A DNA stretch of 64,000 bases from Rhea pennata (taxonomy: Eukaryota; Chordata; Aves; Rheiformes; Rheidae): positions 22,559,493 through 22,623,492 of the forward strand of contig NC_084668.1 in NCBI RefSeq assembly GCF_028389875.1. Direction: 5' to 3'. How positions within the stretch are numbered: the first letter of the stretch is position 1; every line of letters begins with the position of its first letter. Below the pieces are notes generated by a model. The model saw nothing but the letters and a program-made list of their open reading frames with translations, did not search any database and was not told the origin of the DNA. Shown here piece by piece: positions 1 through 13,667 of this stretch. The position numbers and the translations under genes were made by a program.

Positions 1-1579
1 TATGTTACTCGTTTAACATTCCAGCATGCTGCAACAATAATGCAACAGACTGTGATAAAATGGGATGTGATCTAACAGGACATGACCGATGGGACGAGAG
101 GAAAATGCTGGGTCTGCTGGTAGTGCTGTGCAGTAGTTCAGACTGGCATCTTCTGCGCCTTGATTGTTCATTTCATTTTACTGTCATCCTACTGAGCTCA
201 ACATTTTTTAAAAGACACAGCGTTTTTCCATCTGTAAGTCACGGAAAGACAGATGGATGTGGAGAAACTGCACCTACAGCGCCTTGACTGAATGCCATTG
301 CCCACTTAGTGGTAGAGAAATCCTTTCTGGAAAATTAAAGTGTCCTTAAATATATTATATTCTGAGCAGCTTTTTAATATAGGAACTTACTGATCTTTTA
401 CAACTGAATTATGTGTAATTCCTTTTTTAATGAGTGCAAGTGAAACAAACTGTTTCTTATGAACAGAGCAGCTATATTCTGACCACCACTTCTATTACAC
501 TGAAGTTAATACGTAGTCCTGCTACAAGAAACTCATCCTTATTAAATTAACATTAAGAGCTTCGTTTTATTGATCTGCTCCTTTCACTTAATGATAGGAA
601 CTTACTGATGTTTTAATAATAACCTTGCAAGCTTTATCTCATTTTACTTCACTGTGTGTTACAGAAAGATGCTATGGAAGCTAACTTAGCATAAACATTT
701 TGCAGATGTCTTTAAAGGTTAGGGAAAAAAGATTTAGTTGCACTGCATGTTAGCAAAGATGGCTGAAGAACTACAAGATAAAAGAGAGCCTCGAGTATGA
801 ACATCAAAGAATTGTTAATGACGAGAAATACCATTAGGGTTAGCATCCCTTTTGTTTCAGCCCCCTCACACCTGCAGTGGGTTGCAGATTCTGTCTTTGT
901 TGGCACATCTGAATTACTTCCATTAGCATTTATAGAAAGGTGGCTGCAAAACAACAGAAATGTACCCCTGGTTTTCTCTGTTGCTTCAGAAATTCAGATA
1001 TTAGGTTCTCTGTGGGTTTCCTTCAAGGTACAGTATCTTATTGTAAAGGAGACTATAGAGCCAGGATTCCGCTGATTGCAAATGAGCTTGCTGAAAGGAG
1101 AGGGTCGCTTTTGTTACTGCAGCAGAAGTACTATAAGCAACTACGAGAAGCGCACATAAGAAGCTCAGACATTAGCAATAGCAAAATCAGAGCGTGAAAT
1201 TCAGATTAGCCCTCCACAGGCTGTGAGAGGGAGGGGGTATTGGAAGACTTGGCATGGCTAAAGGTGTAACCTGTTTCATTTGGCCCCTGAAAATTTTTAA
1301 CAGATGGTGGGACCAGCTGTCTTTTTCAGCCATTTAATAAACTCTTCGGTGGTAACAGTTTGGGAAGTGGGGGGTTTTGAGTTTTAGGCCAGAGGAAAAA
1401 ATAAAGAAATCTGTCCCGATTGTCTTTGCCAAATAGTGAAGTCTGGAAACATTATGAAAAGTTAAAGTGAAAAATCTAATTGATGATACTGTTCTGATTA
1501 TCCATTCCAACAGAAGAGGAAAAAGAACTCTATGCCCAAGTGGACCAGTGCATGAAAAATGCCTATTATGTTGTTATCT
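1..1579. other. Intergenic DNA, no gene supported
   Basis: AT-rich unique-looking DNA. Short open frames exist (the longest is about 90 codons near 800-1200), but none has a recognisable domain, a convincing exon structure or a good start context. In the human block MYO3B lies on this side of SP5; I looked for a terminal MYO3B exon and could not recognise one. Confidence 0.6.
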
Positions 1580-2300
1580 TTATCTGTCACTTTAATTTCA
1601 GCTCTTGCGAAGGAGGCACATAATGAGAAATTTTAAATGAGCTGCAGAGTGAGAAATTGTCATAATTTTTGAGATACAATAATATGTCAAAGTAACAGGC
1701 AAAATGGCCTGTTATATTAAAAACAAAACCGAAGAATACGTCTGTAATAAGATAAAGTTCACACAATCTGCCCAGGTGAATACAGCAGTCAGTGAACTTA
1801 TCTTAACTTCCATGACGCAATGATCTAAAAAGATGATAAACTGCCATTTTAGGAACATACAATGTTCAGGCTCTAATAAAAACCGTAGCGAAATGTAGGG
1901 TTTTGCTTATTATGGTATGCGAGTTGACAAAATTACCCTACAACTCTACTCCTTCAGTTAAATTAATTTATTTTTAAATGAACATTTCCAGCACAACACT
2001 TAAATGGCAACTCTCAATTATATGAGATGTTTTATTTAAAAAGCATGTCTAGTTTCTTTGAACGGAACAGTTCTTTTTGCACATTTACATGCTACCCAGC
2101 TGAGCAGCCAACCCTTCCATTTGACAAGGGCTTTGTTCTGCCTACAGGCCCATTCTAAGCCCGAGAGTGTTTGCCCTTAATAAATTGCAACAGTAAGACA
2201 GAAACCTCTTGCAAGCGAAGAGAAATAAAACGCATTGCCTACATAGCAAAGCATATGATGTTAAATAATGATAACAGAAGCATACCTTCTAAATCTTTGC
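1580..2300. other. Candidate conserved non-coding segment upstream of SP5
   Basis: No coding potential. The segment mixes AT-rich motifs with isolated CpGs and contains a small inverted repeat: TGTAGGGT at 1894-1901 is complementary to ACCCTACA at 1935-1942. It also has a CTTTGTT TCF/LEF-like word near 2130. The texture suggests constraint, but that is inference; an amniote alignment would decide. Confidence 0.3.
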
Positions 2301-2401
2301 TTTGCTCCCAGATCATTGCGGTTAAGATAGCCCAGAAAGGTTAGCATCCTTCCACACATGGGACAAAAGATTAGAGAGAACAACAGTGGGACAAAACTCT
2401 G

Positions 2402-2428
2402 GCTACAGATCTTTTTTTTTTTTTTTTC
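2402..2428. repeat. poly(T) tract
   Basis: An almost pure T run of about 20 nt followed by a short pyrimidine stretch. It could be the tail of an old minus-strand retroposed copy or simple slippage; no recognisable body is attached. Confidence 0.7.
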
Positions 2429-2599
2429 TCAATATAAAACCATACTGGATGCTATACAGCCAGTGTAGCTGGAGCTAAACCTGAAAAAAACACGAACATG
2501 ATTAAATGTGGAGCAGAAAAATGTTTTTAATTTAAATGAAACATGGTTTCATATTAGTGAGAGGAAGAAAAAAGAGTAGGAATTATTTAAATTAAAGAA

Positions 2600-3010
2600 T
2601 TTATACTATGCTCCAGTGTATTGGTGTGTGTCAGCTTGTGTGTGCCTTTCAGGCCCTCCGCTGAATCACAAAGACCTACCAATTTTGCTTTTATAGCAGC
2701 TAATGGACATTCTTTTGTGGCTCAAGTGTTGAGAACTTGTGATCTCAAACAAAATTGTTGAGCCCTGTTTATGAGGCCCCATTTGTAACATTCAGCTGTC
2801 AGCTGCAGTGTTTGTGTTCGCCAGAGACTGTTAAAAACTGCTACCTTTGTTGAACTCCCATCTTCTGCATATTTTTCACTTAAGCTGGAAATTCCTAATG
2901 ATTTTCAGAGTACATCTGCAATTATGAAGAAAACAGAAAATAAAATGCAAAAGGGACAGCCAGTTTGGGCCCACTTTGCAACAGTAAAGTTTAAGAGAGT
3001 GAGTGCACCC
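2600..3010. other. Candidate conserved non-coding segment upstream of SP5
   Basis: Unique sequence with no plausible exon. It holds TTTATAGC, TTTATGAGGCC and CTTTGTTGAAC words, the last resembling a TCF/LEF site, and a GTCAGCTGC E-box region near 2800. This is listed as a possible distal SP5 element on texture alone. Confidence 0.3.
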
Positions 3011-6000
3011 ATCATGAAGCCACTACGTGTAAGCAACTTGAAAGTGCTGTCTCTATTAGAAACTTGTTAGTAGCTCAATTTGGTGTTTTCAGAAAGAAAT
3101 TCCAGTTGCTGATTCACTTAGAGCTTGCATTCTGAAGATGGTTATTTTTCATTTGCAGATGGAAGTCCTGAGGATATAAATGTTTCTTTGCTTTGATAAT
3201 AAGAGAAATACACTGAGTACTTGAAAATGTTGCTGACAAGCTAAAAGCACGGTGATACAGATTTTTAAAGGAAATGTAGTGTTTATGACAGGTATTGATT
3301 CGACTATGTTAAAGGCTACTTTTCCTTATTTTGAAGTATTTTTGAACTACAGACTGATGCTCTGAAGACTATTAGGTATTCTTTTGGGAATATTCAGCAT
3401 TGCAGATACCGCCATGCTTTTGTTCTGTGCTCTGTTCAGCCACAACATGCTGGGAGCATCCCTGTCATCGTGCTCTCGCTGGAAGGGAGAACTGAAGATC
3501 GAAGAGGCTATGGTTTTTCTCTCTCCTGTCTTCTTTTCTGTCATGAAGTATTAGAGGTGGGTACTTCATGGTCTCTGCCGCTGTGCAGTGAGAAGGTGCC
3601 AGCTTCACTGCTTCTTCCAACTGCTCCACAGAACCAACCAGAGAGCACGTAATTTGTAATTTCTGAGAGGGCAAACCCTTCATGTTCTGTCCCGCGGCTT
3701 CCTACAGTGCTAATCTGTGTTGTATCCAATTTCTGAGGTAACACTTGGAGGAGGAATTTTGAAGGATAGATGTGAACGGAGAAGTAGTGATGATCTTTCA
3801 TGAAGGAAAAAATTAATGGACTCAGTGACTATGGAGTATAAAACTATGGTGAGAGACAATAAAAAGAAAGGAGAGGAAACTACTTGAGAGAATAAAAGAA
3901 ATAAACCATTGGGCTTCATGAAGGAGACAACCTTGAGTAAGTTTTGAAGGTTATCCTCATCCTGTGCTGTGATAAAGCCTTAAATCATCTTGCATAGTCT
4001 CTAAGAGGTTAGATAACCTCTCTGAGATGCTTGGGAAGCTTTTGGAAGAGGCAAATGGTACAGTTAATCTGAATCCAAATATTTTTAGAATGTAAATTGT
4101 GAATGGACTGGTAACTGGAATTCCCAAAACAAAGATAATTTTTTTCAGATGCAGAACTCTCAGATATTGGCTTTTCTGTAACAGAAAACTACCATGACAT
4201 TAAAATCCAATATCTGGGGATGTAGCTGCCCTGATGGAAATCATAGAAAAATCAAGAAAAATCATTTCTTTTTTTGATGGTTCAAGGTAAAATTTATTTT
4301 TTCCTAGGCCTGCAGTACTACAAGGAATCAGGCTTTAACACATTAGAATCATTGCCATTGTTATCTTTTAAAAATTTACTATAACCCTAGGAAAGAATAT
4401 TTCCTCTCAGGCGTCTGTTTGAGTTTGCAGAAGATACCAACACTAGAAGAATAAGAAGAAACATTTCTGCAGTTATTTAATTTTCAAAAATAATAATTGT
4501 TCCATATGTTAGAAATTTAGTAGCTGGAACCCTAGTCAGGTAGCCTACTGAATAGGTGGTAAAAATCATAGGTAGGTGAGAAATAGTATATTTAATTAGC
4601 AAATCCTTTTCCAAAAACAGATATTAACTCCACAGATATACTATTAGATAGCTTATTGTAAATGGATTTAACCTTCATATTTCTGAACATATTTGAGCAA
4701 ATATAGTTGTAAACATTCGTCTGAGGAAGATGTTTTCTTCTGTTTAAAAACTTACTTTCTAAAGATTAAAAACTTCCTTTCCTCTTTTTTTGGCTGGAGT
4801 TCATTATGCAACAACAAGTGGTTTGCTTTTTCAAACAAATTACAAACAGAGATGGATCTCTTTGTATATCTCCAGTGTGTTTATCTTTTCACCTTCAGAT
4901 TATATTGATGAAGAGATTTCAGATATCAAGATATCAAAATATATCACTTTGAATTTTCCAGCTCAGTCTTGTAAAAAACCCAAGCTTCACTCAAATATCT
5001 AAATATGAATTTGTTTATTTTCTCTATTTTTAAAGATTTCAGATGTTTATAGCCCATTTACAAATAATCTCTCCTCGGGCAGACTAAATCTGGGTACTTC
5101 TGTTAAAATCAAATACTTTGCCTTTTTGATAAAACGATCGGTAGTTGGAAAATCGGGTGTAACAGCAGCTCACGGGCACTCTGCGGGGTAGCTTTGCAGG
5201 CTTGCTCTCAGTATTCTAGGAATCTTCATCTAGCCAGTTGTGTATCTATGTATAACTGTAAATAACAACAAAAATGGATTAAACTGGGCACACAGGGTAG
5301 CATCTTAATAAGGGTTAGATAGGAATGATCTTCTGTGTCTTTGCGGTTGGTCTGAATGGCTAGGAATGAAATGCTGCTCAACCTCTTGCCGCTCGTTGGA
5401 ACTCTTCAGCCGTCCATGCTGCGAGCTTGCCGGCTGTGCTGTAGATAGTTTTGCTGTAGATAAAGATCGTTTGAAGGAAACCGTCAAACATGGGTCAGAT
5501 AGTAGCTGGTAAAACAGAGAGTCCCCAAATTTGCCTAATACAGACTTAAGGTTATGCGGTGATGTGCCACGCACAGCGTCGGGTTCCTGACAGCCAGAAA
5601 ACAAAACTGGTGGTCCCAAAGGCATTCATTTTTTTAAAAAAACAAAAACCTGGAAGTTGTGTTACACACAGTGCTGCTGTACCTCTGCCATTCTGGCACT
5701 GGAATTTATCCACACACCATACAGCTACCTTCACTGTGTTCAGTCACATTTGTGGTGGCAGGAGGCTTCACTAGAAGAGGTCAGTGGAACTCTGATTAAG
5801 ATGGAAAGAAAGTTTTAGGAGAGAAGGGATCTACTTAGGGTGGAAGAAAATCAGCCCTTCTCACTGCCTCCCTGTGTGGGTGATCAAAGAAATGGGCATG
5901 GTCTTGCTACTGAATTCCACAGGTTGTGTCAGCAGAGGAGCATACAGGTGTTCCTACAGTGGAGGCTGTCAGCTCTAAGAGCGAGTCTGTCGATGACTGC

Positions 6001-9000
6001 CAAGTGAACGTAGAGCCTTAGATCCCTGTAGTGAAGTTTACCAGAGCAGAGGAAGGATAGGCTGTAAAAGTTAGCAAGTATCTAGTTGTTTCTGCTCAGT
6101 AAGCTCACTGTCTAAGCTGTGGATGTATGTTTGGCTGTTCAGGACAGCTCACCTGATACACATTTTGCCTTTGTAAAGCAAAGGTATTAGACTCTCTTCT
6201 TCAGTGATCATATGCGCTAATCACAGTCTACTAGGCAGAGTAGAAATGTGTGTATTGTGGACTTGTTGGTGTATTGCTTTACTTGCATAGGCTGCATGTT
6301 TTTCTGCTAACTGCTGGTGCATGGTCTCATTGCCACCTCTCTGTCTGCCCAGGTTTGTCTGGTCTTTTTACTCCTCGGTCATCTTTCCCACAGAAAGATA
6401 GATACCTGCTCATGATCCCAAGCTGATGAGACAGTGTACAAGTGTCAGAAGAGACTGACATGAAGTGGGAGGAGAAGGGGGTTAGAAGGCAGTACTGATA
6501 CTTTGAAGGGAATGAGGTGGAACATCTTATGATACAGTCCCATAACCTTGGACCCTCTGCTCTTCATTAGGGTTAATATGTGACATGGGACAAGGTAAGT
6601 GGTCACACTATGTTTCCATTGGTAAAAATAGAATATTAACATACTTCTTCACAGAGGAATTGTGAAGATAAATACTTGAAAGATGATGTGTTCAGCACTG
6701 CAGTCATAGGGACCACAGTATTGACTAAAGCCCCTCCCAATAACCCCCTGCACACTTTGACTTTCTTTCTACTCAAGGCTGTTCCAAGATTCTCCTCATT
6801 GCTCCAATTCCCAAATTTCCCCCCATTCCACTCCTGCTCCTTAGGAAAAAAAAATGTCCTGAATGATATCCACTACCTTGACATCCCCCCAAAAGCCACT
6901 ACACTGAGGCACCCCCGCTCCCATGTGCCATTCTCTTTCCTTACCTACTCTGGCTGTCTTAAGCTCAGCAGGTTTACAAAGAGAGGAAGAGTATACTGTG
7001 AAAAATATTTGTGTTAGTGGCTGTAAACAGGAAAGAACGGGAAATTGGAAATGTAAATTTTCCACCCCTTATCTATGTTGAATATATATATATATATATA
7101 TGGGTTGAGTTTCACAAGAAACCGTATGTGCCTGTGTAGGAGACTTCTGAGTGAGATGCTATTTTAGCTGAATAAGAACACCCCACAGAGATGAAAACAG
7201 CTTCAATCAATCACTGAGAGCAGAGTGAACTGCTCCATTCATCTTGGTATTCTCATTACCAGCGACCCCAGCATCACTGTATGTGAGTCCATGCTTCTGA
7301 GCATCTCTTGGCAGTCTCAGCATCAGCACGGGGCCTGCTCTGAGGTTACCTGTTGCTGGCTCACCACCTAAAGGGTTAGCCTTCTGCCTCTACCCCCTCC
7401 TGGAGTCCTGGCTTGCGCAGCGAAAGGAGATTAAACTTACACACCCTATAACACACACAAGTAGGAGCTCAGATCTTGGTCAACCAAGAGGCTGCAGGAA
7501 TGCTGGCAGAGTTAAAGTTCTGCTGTAATTTAACGAGAAAGTCCTAATCTCCAAGCTGCTCCCACACATTTGTCCAGTAATACTAGTTCAGAGTCCGTAC
7601 AGCTGTGTTTCCCACTTCCTACCTCCCTCCTTCTCTGCTGCTTTCCAGTTTTTAATGCTATACTTTGAGCACTGCAAACTATGTAAGTAATGGTGGGGCC
7701 AAAGGACCAAAGGAATGAACAAGCCTGATGAGATTGTCATATTTCTAGGTATGTAGGAGAAAATACTGATCAGCTGGGGCTTATCTGACTGATAGAGCAG
7801 CAGTAAACAGAGGAAGTGGTTAGTTTTATAGACACTGATCAAAATCTCTGCAAGGGCTATAAAATACAGAGCAGGAACTGAATTGATGACCAATGAGACA
7901 TATGGTATCTAAATTAACAGGGAACATAGGATCTCCCAGGAGGAGGTCATCAGGGTATCAGAAAGCTGAGGCAAAAAGTTCCTTTCGTTTTCCCCTACAT
8001 TAAATTCCTGAGATAAGGTAATGCTATACTAATACGGAAAACCAGATAAAACTGGAAATGTAATGCTTTGTTTTGAATCTTTGCTGTAGAGTTTAATGGA
8101 TGAGGCTATGATTTTCCAGAATTACGTCTTTTTCTGTTAAGGGAATTTGGGAAGAACTACCTCTTACCTGACTGTGTATTTCTAAATCTTGGTTTAAGGG
8201 GGATTTTGATTACTCTGTCCTCTAGAATACAAATGATCTTACCCTTAATTTAGAGCTAAGTAAACGAGAACAGACAGGAGAAATTCATAAATCAACTGGT
8301 AACTATATCTCATTAAAGAGGATCATTGACACTATAGAACAGCTTTTTTCTGAATCTTTCAACGTGCCAAATACACTTAGCATGTGTAGCAGTGGTAGTG
8401 AAAAAAGTAGCAAATCATGAGCCCTGTTCTGTTTTTATAGGCAGCTATTCCACTGAATTCAGTAAGAATTTGGACTAAAAAAAACATAGTTGTTCAGCTC
8501 TATATTCTAATGTGTTGATAAGACTTGCAGAATTTTATAAAGTTAATCTGATAACAATGAAAAAAATGCATGATTTTGTTATTAATTTTTTTCTCCAGAC
8601 TTTCTTACTTTAGGATGAAAAATGTGGGAAATGGCTCTTTATGATTTACTATGACCTCTTGAGAAGCAGTCAGTTCTTGTCCATCACAAATTTCTTCTTG
8701 TTCCCATTACTTGGTTTTATAAGTGGCTCACGTGATGGGTATGTACCATCTGGGCATTGGAGTCCTGGCACTGCAACATCAAAGTATCTCTCTCATTTCC
8801 CAGAATAAGGAACAAGAAATTTAGACTAAGAATGCATTTTCATTTTATTGCATTCTCTGTTCTTCTCCTTAGACAGTTCTGTCCCTTGTATTTAATATAT
8901 GATTCCCTCTACTCAATGCTGGTAGACTATGGGGGCTTCCTGCATGTAGGAGGAAAAATAAGGATTTGAGATTTACCAAGAGGGAGAAGCCAAAAAGAGT

Positions 9001-11300
9001 AGCACTTTGAAGGTCATTTCTTCCTGACCTTCATCTCGGAGGTCTTAGAAGAGTGAGAAAACTTACGCTAGCCATTCGACTGGAGCAGGAGCCTTGGCCC
9101 CGCCAACCCCCTTCTCTTTGTGAAGGACCTGCTTTTTCCTCCTCTTCTCCTGGGCTCTAACATCTGGTCAAGCTGCTTGGTCCTGATTGATAGGATCTGA
9201 TTGAAGAGTGAAATGTGATTTATTGCCAGATTAGAATTGTTTGCTTTGGTTTGGCATGAGCAGCCAGCAAGCGGGGGCTGCCCGCCTTGGCCGGTGCTGC
9301 CTGTGCATTGCTGCTTCATTTGGGAGCTCTGAGTTTTGAGTGGAGCTGGGGTAACTTTGGGAAATGGTCTGTGAAGAGCAGCCTGGTAATCCGTGGACAG
9401 GACTAAGAGGCAGGGAGTTGTTCTTCCCAAGTCGGAAGCAGTTGTGTGTGTGGCCACAACTGTTCTCTCGGTAAAGCAGGGGAAGGAAGCTGCCCCGACT
9501 GCGTAAGAGGATGGCGAGAATTACTTGGTACAGAAAGGCTGGAAGGCATAACATAAGCCCAGTATGCAGTTGAAATTATAGTGTATTTACTTTCAACATC
9601 ATTATTATTTTAGCAAATCTGTATTTGAATAGTTGCTCATCATTTATGTAGTTACCTATCCATGTATTATCCTGCAAGACTAAGGCATCAAGGTAGGAAG
9701 TGGCACAGAAGACACACCATGCACTGCATTTCTGAAAAGACTTTGCTGCCGGTCTGCCAGGGCGGCTTTTAAATGTCTTTCCCAGCTACAGTGGAATTGT
9801 TGAAGATTTGTATAGGGCACTTGTAGTTTGTAAGGAAGGCCATGGAATTGTTTTATGCTCTTATTCAGTAGTCCTTGAAGAACAGGTTATTTTAATAGTG
9901 GTTCTGTTAACAAATACTGCTATTAGAAAAATAATCTCTTCTATATCAAAATATTCCAAGGTTACAACAGAAGGTCATTAAGTACCAGGTGTATTTTTAC
10001 AGTGTTGGATTAATCAGTTCAGTCAAACTGATAACAGTGACAGCCATGTAATCAGCCAGTATTACAGTGTAGACTGAACAGTGATCTTGCAGTCTAAACT
10101 TTGTGCTGTTTGCAGTTTTAACGCTGTATAGACATAGACAGCTGTTTAATTTGTCAATAAATGTACTAAATAACATGGTAATTAAGACCCAGTTCTTAGA
10201 TAGTACACTCTCTCTAGTTAAGAAGATGCAAATAACAGTTTAATTACCTTTTCATTACATCATGAATAATTACAAAGTAAGAAAGTAGTGTGTGTATGTG
10301 TATCTGTACTCATTAAAAAAAGATCCCATTCAGTCTTCCCCAAACAAATGTATTTGACCAAACATACACAAGCCTTTTTACCTAGTGCTTCCCAAAATGA
10401 GAGGAGAAGCAGGGTGCACAAAGCAGATCCTTTCCCGCTGCTCTCCAGATCTTGGCTTGCTTTCCGTGTTACAGGCGTCCGGTTCTAGCTCCTAGGGTTG
10501 TGAAGAAGATCAGCAGTGAATGCCGGAGGCAGAGAAGAGTTTCCGGAGAGTTTGAATGGAAAGGTGTCCCAGGCGTTCCCGGGGTGCCAGTAATAACACT
10601 TTCATAATGATACAGTTACGACTCCGACTTCTCTTTAAAGTATGGAGGCCAGGGGAGGAAGTACATCCAGAAATGTTCACGGCGATTCCCCAATCAGGAG
10701 GAGGAGTCACAACGGGCCGGCCAGGGACAGAGCAGAGATGAATACATTAGGAAATTTAAACCTTTTAACAACGGGCAATAAAACTATAGTGGGGCATAAA
10801 ATCTGTTTTACTTTTCTTGAAGGGCAGCCCAGCTTTCAGAAGTTTGGGAAATCCTGTATTAATCTTCCTGAAATCCAAACCTAGGCTGGGAATGGTTGAG
10901 GCATGCTGTTAAATCCTAAACATGCCTTTGCCCGTGCCTGCCTTGCCTACATTTTTGTGTTTTTCCTTCACATGTGCAAAGACAGGAGACTTCATAGAAA
11001 ATTTTAATCTTTCTTTTGTTTTCATTTCCTAATGAGGTTCAAATTAAGCTCCGTTAAAACTTTGGAGGTACAATTGCATCAGAACTTTTGGTAATCTGAA
11101 GCCAGGAAACAAGCCGTGTACGGTGGCGTGCCGAAGGTGTGAACCCCTGACTCCTCCATTACGTTTCTGTCACACGTGTGGCCTAGCATGAAAACGTGGA
11201 AATGCTTAAGGGAATTACTAATGGCACCAGACAGCGCTTGAGGCAATCTGCCCGCACATGCCTGGGGCTGTAGATAGGCGAGTTTACCTTGCTTCACGTG
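3011..11300. other. Intergenic DNA upstream of SP5, nothing gene-like
   Basis: About 8 kb of mostly 35-45% GC DNA. The open frames here are short, lack domains and overlap one another on both strands, as expected by chance. The only obvious simple repeat is the TA run at 7082-7101. No RNA gene or recognisable transposon was found by eye. Confidence 0.6.
7082..7101. repeat. (TA)n microsatellite
   Basis: Ten uninterrupted TA dinucleotides in intergenic DNA. Confidence 0.9.
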
Positions 11301-11389
11301 AAACTTTGGGGCGTTCATGGGAGGATCTGGAGGGTCCATAGGTGACTGTAGCAGCGTTGGGGCAGGAAGATGCCCTGGGGAGCACCAGC

Positions 11390-11580
11390 CCATGAGGCAG
11401 ACGTACGGAGAAGGCCAGGAAGGGTCTGTGCCGGCGCCTCTGCTCAGCGCGTCGCCCCTCAGCTGGAGCGGAGCCGCCTCCGCCTGCGCGGGGCCGTGCG
11501 CCCCCGGAGCCCCCCGAGCCGGGCCGCCCACGGCTGTGGCCCGTGGTGCTCCTCGTCCCTGACGTCCTTTGGCTTTATGC
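11390..11580. promoter_or_regulatory. Small CpG-rich patch about 2.8 kb upstream of SP5
   Basis: A sharply GC- and CpG-rich patch of about 190 bp in otherwise AT-rich DNA. It ends in a CRE-like TGACGTC word at 11560-11566 followed by CCTTTGG. It may be an outlying part of the SP5 CpG domain or an enhancer. The open frames across it reflect the low stop density of GC-rich DNA. Confidence 0.4.
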
Positions 11581-12316
11581 GAGGATGTAGCAGCAGCCCA
11601 CTTCTCCTGGAAATAGCACGTTGTGTAACTGAACTGACGTTCGGCCTTGATACCTGTATCTCCTGGTAACTGCAACAAATTTGTGGAGTAAATGTGGCAC
11701 TTTGATCTTCCAGCCCTGCATTTTTAATGGCAGTGCTGAACATCACTTCATTAAGAGTAAATTTCAAGAGACTGAAATGCTCCAAGTTTGAACACTAATT
11801 GTTTGTACAGAAAATTATGAGTGCAGTGTTTCATTATTCAGCCCATTGGTTTCTTCCAGAGATGAGACATGATTCTCAATTTCTAAGTAATATGCTTTCT
11901 CAGATGCAGATTTATGGCATCCGTACTGTCACATGCGGACAGAAACTTGCCCAGTTTTCCACTAACTCTATTGTAACATGACAGATCATGTTGGTTATTC
12001 GAGGTATCTGGGGAAAAAACGTCCATTAAAGGTGGGGGAGAACCTCGGGGCGCTGGGTGTCGTCAGAGCTCCTGTGCACCGCCGTTGTGTTTAAGGCTCC
12101 CGGTCAGTCACATCCTCCGGGCAAATTCTGTATGAAACGGATTAGCAGGTGCCGAGGTGGGAATTGAATCGGGCTTCGCGCAGGAGCCTGGGGCTGGCGC
12201 AGGCTGCGGGCTGCAGAGCCTTAGCGATGGCACAAGATGAAGTGTCACAGCTTCACTCGCATGCTCGTGTATGATTTCTTCAGGGAACACGGGTGCGTGG
12301 GGTCTCGTCCCTCAGC

Positions 12317-12396
12317 TGTGCGTGTATGAGTGTGTATGTGCGTGTGCGTGTGCGTGTACACTTGCGGGTGTGTGTGCGCGTGCACACGCGGGCGTG
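12317..12396. repeat. Degenerate (GT/GC)n alternating purine-pyrimidine tract
   Basis: About 80 bp of interrupted TG/CG dinucleotides, including a GCGCGTGCACACGCG stretch that is nearly self-complementary. Alternating purine-pyrimidine runs of this kind are the classical Z-DNA-prone sequence. It lies about 1.9 kb upstream of the SP5 start codon at the edge of the CpG island. Confidence 0.75.
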
Positions 12397-12639
12397 TTGC
12401 CGACGCGGGTAAGCACCGGAGAGGAGCTTGAAGTGGCTCCTGCGAGCGGGGTCGAGCTGTTACCTCTCCCCAGGACTCAATGCGGAGCCGTGGGAGAGGA
12501 CTTGGCACTTTAATCCCTTCAAAGAAACCGACCTAATTCAAGCCCTGCAACTCTTGGAAGTCTTTGAGCGGACGGTGATTGTTTCCACAGGAAAAGCCAG
12601 ATAAAGATCTCTGTGTGCTGGCGTTTAAAAGGACTGCAG

Positions 12640-13350
12640 TGGCGGTGTGAATACAATTGAACCCAGCCGCTGCTGGGAGGCTCCGGTTACCTGGGCAAGC
12701 AGCTCCGCAGGCCAGCGCGGGCCCGGCCTGTCCGCGGCGCAGCCGAGCGTCCCCCGCCGTCCGTGCCCGCGGAGCCGGCGGGGCAGCGGCGAGGAGCGGA
12801 GCGCGCCTGCGGGGCCCGCGGCGGGGGGTGCGGGGCCCCCCGCGGGCGTGCGGAGCCCCGCGGGGGTGGGGCGGGGAGGAGCCCGCCTGCCCCCGGCTGC
12901 CCGCGGCTCGGCCCGCGCTGAGCGCGGCCGCGGGGGAAGAGCGCCCGTGCGCGTGGGACGGGGCGGCGCGCGGGGCTGCGGCGCCCGTGCGTGCGCGCGG
13001 ATGCGCAGCCGAAGGCGCAGGGCGAGGGCGCAGGGCCCGAGCCGCGGCCCCGGGCAGCGCCCCGCGCACGCAGCTTCTGCCGCCCCGCAGCGGGTGCCCG
13101 GCGGCGCCGAGAGGAGCCGGCCCGCTGCGTGCGCGCGTCCCGCCTCGGAGGAACACCGCCGAGGGAGGCTCCTGCCTTCCTGTACAGAAATCAGGCTGTT
13201 CACACGCGGCTCCCGCTAGGGAAGAGGAAACTTTTCCGCTCCGTGCCCGCGCTGCCCTGCCCGCTGGTTTGCCGGAGTTTCTCGTGCTGGGGGCACCGAG
13301 CCGTCCCTGCCCCAGCCCGGCCTCGGCGCCCTCGCCGTGCCCCGGGCCGG
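12640..13350. promoter_or_regulatory. CpG island upstream of SP5
   Basis: Extremely GC- and CpG-dense DNA with many GGGGCGG/CCCGCC GC-box words, which are potential SP/KLF sites including for SP5 itself. Open frames occur in nearly every reading frame on both strands, so no single one is credible as coding. A TTCAAAG TCF-like word lies just outside at 12518-12524. It may be a second SP5 promoter or the start of an upstream non-coding transcript. Confidence 0.6.
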
Positions 13351-13667
13351 GCGGTAACACGGGTCAGCCCCCACAGAGCAAGTGAAACCAGATCCAGTTT
13401 CCAGAGGGAGCAGTGTGCCGTGGTCTGCGGAGTCACAGCGAGGGCACTCCGCTCGGCCTCGGGGCAGGCGCGGGGGAGGAACCACTGCCGGTTACTGCGG
13501 GGAAGTTTCACAACTGGGATCCACCGGCCCCGGTCAGCTGAACTCGCTGTGCTCCCGAGAGTGCTTTGAGCCGTCCAACACTACCGGCGGGATCCGGAGG
13601 CAGATTTCTTGGGCGATAACAAAGACACATAGGCACTTTAGGGCTCTGCCACGAATCCTTAATTGCA

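Noticed and set aside
797-1197. Two overlapping frames of 85-92 codons near the left edge, considered as a MYO3B-like terminal exon
   Set aside because: No recognisable motif and no convincing acceptor. They use different frames of the same DNA with no sign of constraint.
11079-11678. A 199-codon minus-strand frame
   Set aside because: It spans the small CpG patch, shows no domain and mixes low-GC and high-GC segments with no coding character.
12533-13569. Several 190-275-codon frames on both strands upstream of SP5
   Set aside because: All overlap one another in a CpG island, lack domains and are biased to Arg/Ala/Gly/Pro. Stop codons are simply rare there.
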